Below are positions 8,325 through 16,515 of a stretch of DNA of 64,000 nucleotides, piece by piece (position 1 is the stretch's first letter; every line of letters begins with the position of its first letter). The translations under genes were made by a program, and so were the position numbers. Under the pieces are notes generated by a model. The model did not search any database. It saw only the letters and a program-made list of their open reading frames with translations, and was not told the origin of the DNA. Origin of the DNA: Streptomyces prunicolor NBRC 13075. Its GTDB lineage: Bacteria; Actinomycetota; Actinomycetes; Streptomycetales; Streptomycetaceae. Where the stretch lies: NCBI RefSeq assembly GCF_000367365.1, contig NZ_BARF01000029.1, positions 62,001-126,000 on the forward strand, in the 5' to 3' direction.

Positions 8325-9158
8325 CTACGGCAGCTCGAAGCCCGGATCCATCCCGCCCAGCGCGTTCGCGCACAGGCAGTCCCGCGCCCCGCTCTCCGGC
8401 AGCGCGGCCACCGTGTCGAACAGCACGCCCCGCAGCCGGTCCACGTTGGCCGCGAACACCCGCAGCACCTCGTCGTGGGAGACGCCCTCGCCGGTCTCGG
8501 CGCCCGCGTCGAGGTCGGTGACCAGGGTCAACGAGGAGTAGCAGAGCTCCAGTTCACGGGCGAGTGCCGCCTCGGGGTGGCCGGTCATGCCGACCACCGA
8601 CCAGCCCTGTGCCTGGTGCCACAATGACTCGGCGCGGGTCGAGAAGCGCGGCCCTTCGATCACCACGAGCGTGCCGCCGTCCACCGGTTCCCAGTCCCGC
8701 CCCCGCGCCGCCTTCAGCGCGGTCGTCCGGCCGGTGGGGCAGTAGGGGTCGGCCAGGGAGACGTGCACCACGTTCGGCACGGTGCCGTCGGGCAGCGGGA
8801 GTCCGTCGAAGTACGTGCCCGTCCGGGACTTCGTGCGGTCCACCAGCTGGTCCGGCACCAGCAGCGTGCCCGGCCCGTACTCGGGGCGCAGCCCGCCCAC
8901 CGCGCACGGGCCGAGGACCTGGCGCACCCCGACGGAGCGCAACGCCCAGAGGTTGGCCCGGTAGTCGATGCGGTGCGGCGGCAGATGGTGGCCGCGTCCG
9001 TGCCGGGGCAGGAACGCGACCCGCCGGCCGGCGATCTCGCCGAGGAACAGGGAGTCGCTGGGCGGTCCGTAGGGGGTGTCCACTTGGATCTCGGTCACGT
9101 CGTCGAGGAACGAGTAGAACCCGGAGCCACCGATTACGCCGATCTCTGCGTTCGCCAT
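8325..9158 (-). CDS. mtnP: S-methyl-5'-thioadenosine phosphorylase
   Basis: 277-residue purine nucleoside phosphorylase-family enzyme. The N-terminal IGVIGGSGFYSF phosphate-binding loop, PRHGRGH, the IEGPRFSTRAES segment and MTGHPEAALARE are the MTAP/PNP-2 signature. It should split methylthioadenosine with phosphate to adenine and methylthioribose 1-phosphate, recycling the by-product of polyamine and autoinducer-type synthesis. The ATG at 9158 (MANAEIG) is chosen over an in-frame GTG three codons upstream because family members begin here. It lies downstream of the FmdB gene but behind a perfect hairpin, so it is probably transcribed separately. Confidence 0.92.
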   Translation of the reverse strand: MANAEIGVIGGSGFYSFLDDVTEIQVDTPYGPPSDSLFLGEIAGRRVAFLPRHGRGHHLPPHRIDYRANLWALRSVGVRQVLGPCAVGGLRPEYGPGTLLVPDQLVDRTKSRTGTYFDGLPLPDGTVPNVVHVSLADPYCPTGRTTALKAARGRDWEPVDGGTLVVIEGPRFSTRAESLWHQAQGWSVVGMTGHPEAALARELELCYSSLTLVTDLDAGAETGEGVSHDEVLRVFAANVDRLRGVLFDTVAALPESGARDCLCANALGGMDPGFELP

Positions 9159-9215
9159 GGCCAGCACCCTAGCCGCCGTCGAAAAGGCGTAGGAAGAGGC
9201 TCTGAAAACGCCGAA

Positions 9216-9243
9216 GACCCTGTCGTCGTACGACGACAGGGTC
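9216..9243 (-). terminator. 28-bp perfect palindrome after fmdB
   Basis: A 28-bp perfect palindrome (arm GACCCTGTCGTCGT and its exact complement, no spacer) lies 13 bp after the FmdB stop on the minus strand. In RNA it forms a long GC hairpin, very probably a terminator. It is symmetric and would also stop readthrough from the other direction. Confidence 0.75.
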
Positions 9244-9256
9244 CCGCGGAAAAGTC

Positions 9257-9586
9257 CTACGCGGCGGAGCTGTTACTGCCGGACGAGGAGCCCGAGCTCG
9301 ACGACTTCGACTTCGCGTCCGAGGACGACGAAGTGGTCGACGGGGTGGACGGCTTCGAGTCCGAGGACGTCGACGGCTTCGCGGTGGCCGGCGAGCTGCT
9401 CGACGAGGAGCCGCGGCTGTCGTTCCGGTAGAAACCGGAGCCCTTGAAGACAATGCCGACCGCGGAGTACACCTTCTTCAGGCGGCCACCGCAGTTGGGG
9501 CACTCGGTCAGGGCGTCGTCGGTGAACTTCTGCACCGCCTCGAGGCCCTCGCCGCACTCGGTGCACTGATACTGGTAGGTCGGCAC
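9257..9586 (-). CDS. FmdB family zinc-ribbon protein with Ser-rich tail
   Basis: 109-residue protein. Residues 1-42 are the FmdB/regulatory zinc ribbon: MPTYQYQCTECGEG... and CPNCGG give two CxxC knuckles for one zinc ion, ending with KVYSAVGIVFKGSGFY. Residues 55-109 are a low-complexity Ser/Lys/Asp/Thr tail. The GTG start has a strong GGAGGAAG site at 6 bp. Function is not established for the family; proposed roles involve nucleic acid or protein contact. A CIRCE-like inverted repeat touches its ribosome site, which suggests HrcA-type heat-shock control (see findings). Confidence 0.88.
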   Translation of the reverse strand: MPTYQYQCTECGEGLEAVQKFTDDALTECPNCGGRLKKVYSAVGIVFKGSGFYRNDSRGSSSSSSPATAKPSTSSDSKPSTPSTTSSSSDAKSKSSSSGSSSGSNSSAA

Positions 9587-9599
9587 TGTTGTCTTCCTC

Positions 9600-9626
9600 C
9601 TGGCACTCTCACTCAATGAGTGCTAA
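9600..9626 (-). promoter_or_regulatory. CIRCE-like element upstream of fmdB
   Basis: Reading the minus strand, TTAGCACTC, nine bases, GAGTGCCAG. The HrcA operator CIRCE is TTAGCACTC-N9-GAGTGCTAA, so the left half is 9/9, the right half 7/9 and the spacer exact. It lies directly upstream of and touches the GGAGGAAG ribosome site of the FmdB gene, a position where HrcA binding would block transcription or translation start. Confidence 0.8.
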
Positions 9627-9656
9627 CGAGCGTCCATAGTGACCTATTCCCGGGGA

Positions 9657-10931
9657 TCAGTCCACTGCCACCGGCACGCGGTGACCGACGCCACGTGCCA
9701 CGGTGCGGCTGCGGGGTCGGGTCGCGAGGCGTGACCGCAGGGCCACCAGGGTCCCCAGGGCGAGCACCGTGCCGGCCATCGGGACCAGGAATCCGACGCC
9801 GCCCCACAGGCGGTCCTCCAGCTGTCCGGCGACCGTGACGGCTGCTGCCTGGCCGAGGGCGACCGCGCCGGTCAGCCAGGTGAAGGCCTCGGTGCGGGCG
9901 CCGGCCGGGACGAGACCCTCGACCAGGGTGTAGCCGGTGATCAGCGCGGGCGCGATGCACATGCCGACCAGGAGGCCGAGGGCGGCCAGCAGCAGCACCG
10001 AGTGGGCGGTCCACAGGGCGGACGCGGTCAGCGCGAGGGCCGCGTAGCCGACGAGGAGACGGCGCTGCGGGGCGACCTTCCAGGCGACGGCACCGCAGAC
10101 GATCCCGGAGAGCATGTTGCCGGCGGCGAACGTGCCGTACAGGACGCCGTTCAGGCCGGGTTCGCCGATCGACTCGCTGAAGGCGGCCAGGGAGACCTGC
10201 ATCCCGCCGAAGACGGAACCGATGCCCAGGAAGGTCACGATCAGTACGCGCACCCCGGGGATGCTCAGCGCGGAAACGTGCTCCACGCGTGCGTGCCCGA
10301 CGACGGCCACCTTGGGCTGGGTGCCCTTCTGGGCGGCGAACAGCAGACCGCCGACGAGGGTGAGCGCGGCCTCCGTGATCAGACCCGCGGCCGGGTTCAC
10401 GACGGTGCACAGGGCGGTCGCGAGCAGCGGGCCGAAGACGAAGGTCAGTTCGTCGGTGACGGACTCGAAGGCCGCGGCGGTCGTCATGAGGGGCGAGTCC
10501 TGGAGCTTCACGCCCCAGCGGGCGCGCACCATGGGCCCGATCTGCGGCACCGAGGCGCCGGTCGGCACGGCCGCCACGAACAGCGCCCACAGGGGCGCGT
10601 GGCCGAGCGCGAGGGCCGTGAACGTGAGGCCCGACAGGGTGTGCACCAGGACACCGGGGAGCAGCACGGTCCGCTGTCCGTAACGGTCGGCCAGGCGCCC
10701 GCTGTAGGGCGCGAACAGGGCCATGGAGACGCCGGTGGCGGCCGCCGCGGCGCCCGCCGCGCCGTAGGAGCCGGTGGTGTGCTGCACCAGCAGCACGATG
10801 GAGATGGTGAGCATCGCGAACGGCTGGCGTGCCGCGAAGCCGGGGAGCAGGAACGTCCAGGCGCCACGCGTGCGCAGCAACTGCCCGTATCCAGGACGTG
10901 ATCCCGGGCGGGAGGAGACCGTGGATGCCAC
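9657..10931 (-). CDS. MFS transporter
   Basis: 424-residue major facilitator superfamily protein with twelve predicted membrane segments. The loop after TM2 contains GRLADRYGQR, matching the MFS motif A (GxLaDrxGrk). It most resembles the drug or metabolite efflux types with long hydrophobic helices and no large soluble domain. The GTG start at 10931 (VASTVSSRPG) has GAAAGG at 8 bp; longer in-frame starts up to 11072 would add a basic non-conserved extension. The substrate is unknown. It is monocistronic on the minus strand. Confidence 0.83.
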   Translation of the reverse strand: MASTVSSRPGSRPGYGQLLRTRGAWTFLLPGFAARQPFAMLTISIVLLVQHTTGSYGAAGAAAAATGVSMALFAPYSGRLADRYGQRTVLLPGVLVHTLSGLTFTALALGHAPLWALFVAAVPTGASVPQIGPMVRARWGVKLQDSPLMTTAAAFESVTDELTFVFGPLLATALCTVVNPAAGLITEAALTLVGGLLFAAQKGTQPKVAVVGHARVEHVSALSIPGVRVLIVTFLGIGSVFGGMQVSLAAFSESIGEPGLNGVLYGTFAAGNMLSGIVCGAVAWKVAPQRRLLVGYAALALTASALWTAHSVLLLAALGLLVGMCIAPALITGYTLVEGLVPAGARTEAFTWLTGAVALGQAAAVTVAGQLEDRLWGGVGFLVPMAGTVLALGTLVALRSRLATRPRSRTVARGVGHRVPVAVD

Positions 10932-11162
10932 GGCCCGTGCCTTTCTGCCACCTGGTAGCGCGACCCCTGTTTTAACCGGGCGGCGCCGAGAGCTGTCCTC
11001 TTGCGCGGAACTGCGGTAGATACCGGTGCCCACGCGGAGAGGGATTCGGCCGCCATACGGTCGCGCCAGCACTGCGTCAGGCAGAGTTGGTTCGATCAGA
11101 ATGTGCCTTCATCGTACAGGTGATCAGACCCGGTGAGCCTGTGAAAACGGGCACCACGCGCG

Positions 11163-11185
11163 CGTTCACCTGCGATTGGTGAACG
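11163..11185 (-). terminator. Hairpin after the antiporter gene
   Basis: 8-bp inverted repeat (CGTTCACC / GGTGAACG) with a 7-nt loop, 24 bp after the antiporter stop codon on the minus strand. It may be a weak terminator; an operator for the downstream MFS gene is an alternative. Confidence 0.4.
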
Positions 11186-11208
11186 TGTGAACCGTACGAA
11201 ACATGCCC

Positions 11209-12714
11209 TTAACGACTGGCGCTCGCGCCGTCCGTGCCCAGCCACCCCGCCAGCTTGCCGCCGTGGCCCACCGCGCGCAGCCGCTGCTCGGCCGCGTCCC
11301 GGACGGGGTCCGTGGCGACCACGAGGAGTTCGTCACTGCGCCGCAGGACCGTGGAAGGCAGCGGAACAAACGATTTTCCGTCGCGTACGACGAGGGTGAC
11401 CGCGGCTCCGGCCGGCAGCCTGAGCTCGTTGACCTCGACGCCGTGCATCTTCGACTCCCCGGGGATCGCGACGGACAGCAGATGCCCGCGCAGTCGCTCC
11501 AGGGGCGCCGATTCGATGCCGAGGTCGGCGGCCTCCGCCCCCTCGCCCAGCTTCAGCTTGCGGGCCAGCCAGGGCAGCGTCGGCCCCTGGACGAGGGTGT
11601 AGACGACGACCAGGACGAAGACGATGTTGAAGATGCGGCGGCTGCCTTCGACGCCGTTCACCATGGGGATCGTCGCCAGGATGATGGGCACGGCGCCGCG
11701 CAGTCCGGCCCAGGACATGAGGGTCTGCTCCTGCCACGGCACCCGGAACGGCGTGAGGCTCACCACCACGCTGAGCGGCCGGGCCACCATCGTCAGCACC
11801 AGGCCGATGAGGAGCGCGGGCCAGACGTCGTCCCCCAGCTCGTGCGGGGTGACCAGCAGGCCGAGCAGGACGAACATGCCGATCTGGGCGATCCAGCCGA
11901 GCCCGTCGGCGAAACCGCGTGTGGCGGGCCAGTGGGGCAGCTTGGCGTTGCCGAGCACCATCGACGCGAGATAGACCGCCAGGAAGCCGCTGCCGTGCGC
12001 CAGGGCGCCCGTGGCGTACGCGGTGAGCGCGATCGCCATGACGGCGATCGGGTAGAGGCCGGAGGCGGGCAGCGCCACGTGCCGCATCCCCCAGGAGCCG
12101 AGCCAGCCCACCGCGAGGCCGATGGCCGCGCCGATGGCCAGCTCCAGGGCTATCTCGGCCACCAGCATGTACCAGTGCTCGACGGGGCCCGCCGTGGAGA
12201 AGGCGACGACCAGGATGACCACCGGAGCGTCGTTGAAGCCGGACTCGGCCTCCAAGGTGCCCGTCACGCGCGCGGGGAGGGGGATTCTGCGCAGCACGGA
12301 GAAGACCGCCGCCGCGTCCGTCGAGGACACCACCGCGCCGATGATGAGCGCCTGCCGCCACTCCAGGCCGACCAGATAGTGCGCGCCCGCGGCTGTGACG
12401 CCGACGCTCACCGCCACTCCCGCCAGCGCCAGCGTGGCGGCGGAGGACAGGACCGGCCTGACCTCCTTCCACTTCGTGCCGAGGCCGCCCTCGGCCAGGA
12501 TCACGACCAGGGCCGCGTACCCGATGACCTGGGTCAGCTCGGCGTTGTCGAAGTGGATGTCGCCGACGCCGTCCTGGCCCATGGCGACGCCGATCCCCAG
12601 GTACACGAGCAGGCTGGGGAGCCCGCTGCGCGAGGAGATCCGGACCGCCGCGACGGCGACGAGCAGGACGAGCGAGCAGACGAGCAGCAGCTGGTCGAGG
12701 TGGTGGACAGTCAG
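11209..12714 (-). CDS. Potassium/proton antiporter (CPA family) with TrkA-C domain
   Basis: About 501 residues. Twelve or so membrane segments contain the CPA core: 'VSSTDAAAVFSVLRR' and 'LEAESGFNDAPV', whose acidic residues carry cation/proton exchange. The soluble C-terminus (about residues 395-480) is an RCK_C/TrkA-C ligand-binding domain. The architecture matches NhaP2/CvrA-type K+/H+ antiporters, which expel potassium and help pH and osmotic balance. No ATG, GTG or TTG fits; the best start is a CTG (12714) three bases after an AGGGAAGG ribosome site, giving LTVHHLDQLLLV. An upstream start in the open frame at 12789 is possible but adds non-family residues. Confidence 0.87.
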   Translation of the reverse strand: MTVHHLDQLLLVCSLVLLVAVAAVRISSRSGLPSLLVYLGIGVAMGQDGVGDIHFDNAELTQVIGYAALVVILAEGGLGTKWKEVRPVLSSAATLALAGVAVSVGVTAAGAHYLVGLEWRQALIIGAVVSSTDAAAVFSVLRRIPLPARVTGTLEAESGFNDAPVVILVVAFSTAGPVEHWYMLVAEIALELAIGAAIGLAVGWLGSWGMRHVALPASGLYPIAVMAIALTAYATGALAHGSGFLAVYLASMVLGNAKLPHWPATRGFADGLGWIAQIGMFVLLGLLVTPHELGDDVWPALLIGLVLTMVARPLSVVVSLTPFRVPWQEQTLMSWAGLRGAVPIILATIPMVNGVEGSRRIFNIVFVLVVVYTLVQGPTLPWLARKLKLGEGAEAADLGIESAPLERLRGHLLSVAIPGESKMHGVEVNELRLPAGAAVTLVVRDGKSFVPLPSTVLRRSDELLVVATDPVRDAAEQRLRAVGHGGKLAGWLGTDGASASR

Positions 12715-12983
12715 TGGCCTTCCCTTCCTCGGCTGACGCGCGTACAGGGCGGCAGCACATGTACAGGGGACGCGAGGCTGCGGCGCCATGCATCCAAGTA
12801 CTTCGTTACCTTACCTAACTCTTGACGCTTTCTTGACACTTCGCGAGGCAAGATCGAACGCCCGTCCGCGTCGGTACCCGACTCCGCGTCAAGTCGCTCG
12901 GGACCCTGCGCCTATGGTTGCTCCAGCGCTCAGTCAAAAGCACAGCCCGCCCTGCCGCTCGCGTTAGGACAGCAAGGACAGCG

Positions 12984-15734
12984 ATGCCCCCCAACACCAC
13001 CGCCTCATCGGGTCATAAGCCCGGCAAGTCCGGCAGGAAAAAGGGGCGCAAAGCCCGTCTACTGGTGCTTGTTCTGGTAATGGCCATCATCGGTGGCATC
13101 GCCTACGGCGCGTACTGGTCCGTCAGTACGGTCCGTGCCTCCCTTCCGCAGACCACGGGCTCGATCACGCTCGAGGGCCTGTCGGGGCCCGTCGACGTCA
13201 AGCGTGACAGCTACGGCATCCCGCAGATCTACGCGTCCTCCGACGCGGACCTGTTCATGGCGCAGGGCTACGTCCAGGCGCAGGACCGGTTCTACGAGAT
13301 GGACGTGCGCCGGCACATGACCGCCGGGCGACTGTCCGAGATGTTCGGCAAGGACCAGGTCAAGGACGACGAGTTCCTGCGCACCCTGGGCTGGGACCGG
13401 GTGGCTCAGAAGGAGTACGACACCAAACTGTCGGCCTCCACGAAGAAGTACCTCCAGGCGTACGCCAAGGGAGTCAACGCCTACCTCCAGGGCAAGGATG
13501 GCAAGGACATCTCCCTGGAGTACGCGGCCCTCGGCTTCAAGAACGACTACAAGCCCCAGAAGTGGACCCCGGTCGACTCGGTCGCGTGGCTCAAGGCGAT
13601 GGCCTGGGACCTGCGCGGCAACATGAAGGACGAGATCGACCGCGCCCTGATGACCAGTCGCCTCGGCCCCCAGCAGATCGCGGACCTGTACCCGGACTAC
13701 CCGTACAGCCGCAACCAGGCGATCGTCACCGAGGGCGAGTACGACGAGTACACCAAGACCTTCGACGGCGGTGACAGCTCCTCCAGCACGTCCACGAGCG
13801 GTACGACGGGCTCGACGTCGTCCTCGTCCGGTTCGGCCCTCACGAGCCAGCTGGCGGGCCTCTCGAACGTCCTGGACGACCTCCCGACGGCCGTCGGCGT
13901 GAACGGTCAGGGCATCGGCTCCAACTCCTGGGTCGTCGCCGGGAAGAACACCATCACCGGCAAGCCCCTCCTGGCCAACGATCCACACCTGGAGGCGTCG
14001 CTGCCGTCCGTCTGGTACCAGATGGGCCTGCACTGCCGCGCGATCTCCAGCAAGTGCCAGTACGACGTCAGCGGCTACACCTTCGCGGGCATGCCCGGCG
14101 TCGTCATCGGCCACAACCAGGACATCGCCTGGGGGATGACCAACTCCGGGGTCGACGTCACCGACCTCTACCTGGAGAAGCTCTCCGGTGACGGCTACCT
14201 GGTCGACGGCACCACGAAGCCCTTCACGACCCGCACGGAGACCATCAAGGTCGCCGGCGGCGCGTCCAAGAAGATCGTCGTCCGGTCGACCGACAACGGA
14301 CCGCTGCTCTCGGACCGCAACGACGAACTGGTGAAGGTCGGCAAGAAGGCCGCCGTCGACACCGCGGCACCCGACAGAGGCGACGGCTACGGGATCTCCC
14401 TGCGCTGGACCGCCGAGGACCCGGGCACCACCATGGACGCCGTCTTCGCCATCGACAAGGCGTCCGACTGGAGCGAGTTCCGCACGGCCTCCGCCAAGTT
14501 CGACGTGCCCTCGCAGAACCTCGTCTACGCCGACACCAAGAACAACATCGGCTACACCCTGCCCGGCCGGATCCCGATCCGCGGCAAGGGCGACGGCTCG
14601 CTGCCCGTGCCCGGCTGGGACTCCAAGTACGACTGGACCGGCTACATCCCGCAGGCCGCGCTGCCGTACGAGTACAACCCGAAGCGCGGCTACATCGTCA
14701 CCGCCAACCAGGCCGTGATCGACAAGGACAAGTACCCGTACACGCTCACCACGGACTGGGGCTACGGCACCCGCAGTCAGCGCATCACCGATCTGATCCA
14801 GTCGAAGATCGACGGCGGCGGCAAGATCTCCACCGACGACATGCGGCAGATGCAGCTCGACGACAGCAGTGAGATCGCCAAGCTGCTCGTGCCCAAGCTG
14901 CTGAAGATCGACGAGCCCGACCCGGACGTGCGCGAGGCGCAGAAGCTCCTGGAGGGCTGGGACTACACCCAGGACGCGGACTCGGCGGCGGCCGCCTACT
15001 TCAACTCGGTCTGGCGCAACATCCTCAAGCTCGCCTTCGGCAACAAGCTGCCCAAGGAGCTGCGGGTCGAGGGGCAGTGTCTGTACGTCGCGCCGGTCGA
15101 CACCACCGGTCCCGCCGACGAGGACAACCAGAAGGTGCGCGAGTGCGGCGAGCGTGACGCCGACGAGGCCCAACCGGACGGCGGCGACCGCTGGTTCGAG
15201 GTCGTCCGCAAGCTCATGGACGACCCGAACAGCGACTGGTGGAAGACCCCCGCGTCGGGCAACCGCCCGTCGGCGAGCAACATGAACCAGCTGTTCAAGC
15301 GCGCCATGATCGACGCCCGCTGGGAACTGACCGCCAAGCTCGGCAAGGACATCGACACCTGGAGCTGGGGCCGGCTGCACCGCCTGTTCCTGAAGAACCA
15401 GACCCTGGGCACCAGCGGCCCCGGCATCGTCCAGTACGTCCTCAACCGCGGCCCCTGGAAGCTCAGCGGCGGCGAGGCCACGGTCAACGCGACCGGCTGG
15501 AACGCGGCCGGCGGCTACGGAGTCGTCTGGGTGCCGTCGATGCGCATGGTGGTCAACCTCGACGACTTCGACAAGTCCAAGTGGATCAACCTCACCGGAG
15601 CCTCCGGGCACGCCTACAGCGCGCACTACACCGACCAGACCAGCAAGTGGGTCAACGGTGAGCTGCTGCCCTGGTCGTTCTCGTCCAAGGCGGTCGACGG
15701 CAGCACGAGCGACACCCTGGTGCTCAAACCATGA
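12984..15734 (+). CDS. Penicillin acylase family protein (Ntn hydrolase)
   Basis: 916-residue exported enzyme. After a basic N-terminus comes one membrane helix (about residues 26-45). The alpha region carries the 'DSYGIPQIYASS' and 'AQGYVQAQDRFYEMD' family motifs. A Ser/Gly/Thr-rich linker (263-285) precedes the processing site GIG|SNSWVV, where Ser313 should become the beta-chain N-terminal nucleophile after self-cleavage. Relatives hydrolyse amide bonds of penicillins, acyl-homoserine lactones or lipopeptides; the natural substrate here is unknown. The membrane anchor suggests the mature enzyme stays on the cell surface. Confidence 0.92.
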   Translation: MPPNTTASSGHKPGKSGRKKGRKARLLVLVLVMAIIGGIAYGAYWSVSTVRASLPQTTGSITLEGLSGPVDVKRDSYGIPQIYASSDADLFMAQGYVQAQDRFYEMDVRRHMTAGRLSEMFGKDQVKDDEFLRTLGWDRVAQKEYDTKLSASTKKYLQAYAKGVNAYLQGKDGKDISLEYAALGFKNDYKPQKWTPVDSVAWLKAMAWDLRGNMKDEIDRALMTSRLGPQQIADLYPDYPYSRNQAIVTEGEYDEYTKTFDGGDSSSSTSTSGTTGSTSSSSGSALTSQLAGLSNVLDDLPTAVGVNGQGIGSNSWVVAGKNTITGKPLLANDPHLEASLPSVWYQMGLHCRAISSKCQYDVSGYTFAGMPGVVIGHNQDIAWGMTNSGVDVTDLYLEKLSGDGYLVDGTTKPFTTRTETIKVAGGASKKIVVRSTDNGPLLSDRNDELVKVGKKAAVDTAAPDRGDGYGISLRWTAEDPGTTMDAVFAIDKASDWSEFRTASAKFDVPSQNLVYADTKNNIGYTLPGRIPIRGKGDGSLPVPGWDSKYDWTGYIPQAALPYEYNPKRGYIVTANQAVIDKDKYPYTLTTDWGYGTRSQRITDLIQSKIDGGGKISTDDMRQMQLDDSSEIAKLLVPKLLKIDEPDPDVREAQKLLEGWDYTQDADSAAAAYFNSVWRNILKLAFGNKLPKELRVEGQCLYVAPVDTTGPADEDNQKVRECGERDADEAQPDGGDRWFEVVRKLMDDPNSDWWKTPASGNRPSASNMNQLFKRAMIDARWELTAKLGKDIDTWSWGRLHRLFLKNQTLGTSGPGIVQYVLNRGPWKLSGGEATVNATGWNAAGGYGVVWVPSMRMVVNLDDFDKSKWINLTGASGHAYSAHYTDQTSKWVNGELLPWSFSSKAVDGSTSDTLVLKP

Positions 15735-15752
15735 ATCGTTGAACGACGGAAC

Positions 15753-15796
15753 AACTGAAATGGCCCTCCACGCACGCGTGGAGGGCCATTTCAGTT
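15753..15796. terminator. Strong bidirectional terminator
   Basis: Perfect 21-bp inverted repeat (left arm opens AACTGAAATGGCCCTCCACG, right arm is its exact complement) separated by only two bases. It lies between the stops of the convergent penicillin acylase and 5-formyltetrahydrofolate cyclo-ligase genes. The outer A/T base pairs give a U-tract in both directions. Confidence 0.92.
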
Positions 15797-15801
15797 GCCC
15801 T

Positions 15802-16422
15802 TCAGTTCCCCGCGAACCGCCGCACACCCGAAGGCGTCACCACCGCCCGCACCGGCCGGTCGTGCTCCTCCGTAGGCACGTGCTCGACGACCTCGGAGTC
15901 GTACAGCAGCACCACCAGTGAGGGATGGACACCCGCCCGCTCCAGCCGCGCCAGCACGCGGTCGTACGACCCCCCGCCGCGCCCCAGGCGCATCCCGCGC
16001 CCGTCGACCGCCAGACCGGGCAGCAGAACGACGTCGGCGCCGCTCACGGCGTCCGGGCCGAGCCGCTCGCCGGAGGGCTCCAACAGGGCCATCTTTCCGC
16101 CGTGTCGGACCCGCGCGAGCGAACCTTCGCCGTCGTAGTAACCCCAGTCCAGGTCGTTGTCCGGGAGCAGTACGGGGAGCAGGACGTCGATGCCCCGCGC
16201 GCGGAGTGCGTCCAGGAGTACGGGCGTTCCGGGTTCGCTCCCTACGGAGACGTACGCCGCCACCGTGCGCGCGTGCGCCAACTCGGGCAGTTCCAGGGCG
16301 CGCTGGGCGAGCGCGACGGCGGCCTCTCGTACGTCATCGGCCGTCAACCTGTTCCTCACCGTGACGAACTCTCGTCGCAACATTCGCTTGTCAGGCTCAG
16401 GTTCATGTCCTAGGTGACGCAC
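15802..16422 (-). CDS. 5-formyltetrahydrofolate cyclo-ligase
   Basis: About 206 residues. The LRREFVTVRNRL start region and the LLPGLAVDGRGMRLGRGGGSYDR signature (ATP/substrate loop) identify the 5-FTHF cyclo-ligase family. The enzyme converts 5-formyl-THF plus ATP to 5,10-methenyl-THF, returning stored folate to one-carbon metabolism. The start is uncertain: GTG at 16422 has GGGACC upstream and gives the usual length; an ATG at 16455 adds 11 residues. It is divergent from galU, with about 90 bp between the two starts. Confidence 0.9.
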   Translation of the reverse strand: MRHLGHEPEPDKRMLRREFVTVRNRLTADDVREAAVALAQRALELPELAHARTVAAYVSVGSEPGTPVLLDALRARGIDVLLPVLLPDNDLDWGYYDGEGSLARVRHGGKMALLEPSGERLGPDAVSGADVVLLPGLAVDGRGMRLGRGGGSYDRVLARLERAGVHPSLVVLLYDSEVVEHVPTEEHDRPVRAVVTPSGVRRFAGN

Positions 16423-16515
16423 AGGTCCCACCCGTACCCTTCCTAATGTGCTCATATGAGAGCGTTTTAACCGGAGCCACAGATTCACCACAAAGGCACC
16501 GGATAAGGTTCGGGC

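Noticed and set aside
13059..15827. A 922-residue minus-strand frame opposite the acylase gene
   Set aside because: It is the shadow of a 916-residue acylase gene with full family motifs; the minus frame has low complexity and no family resemblance.
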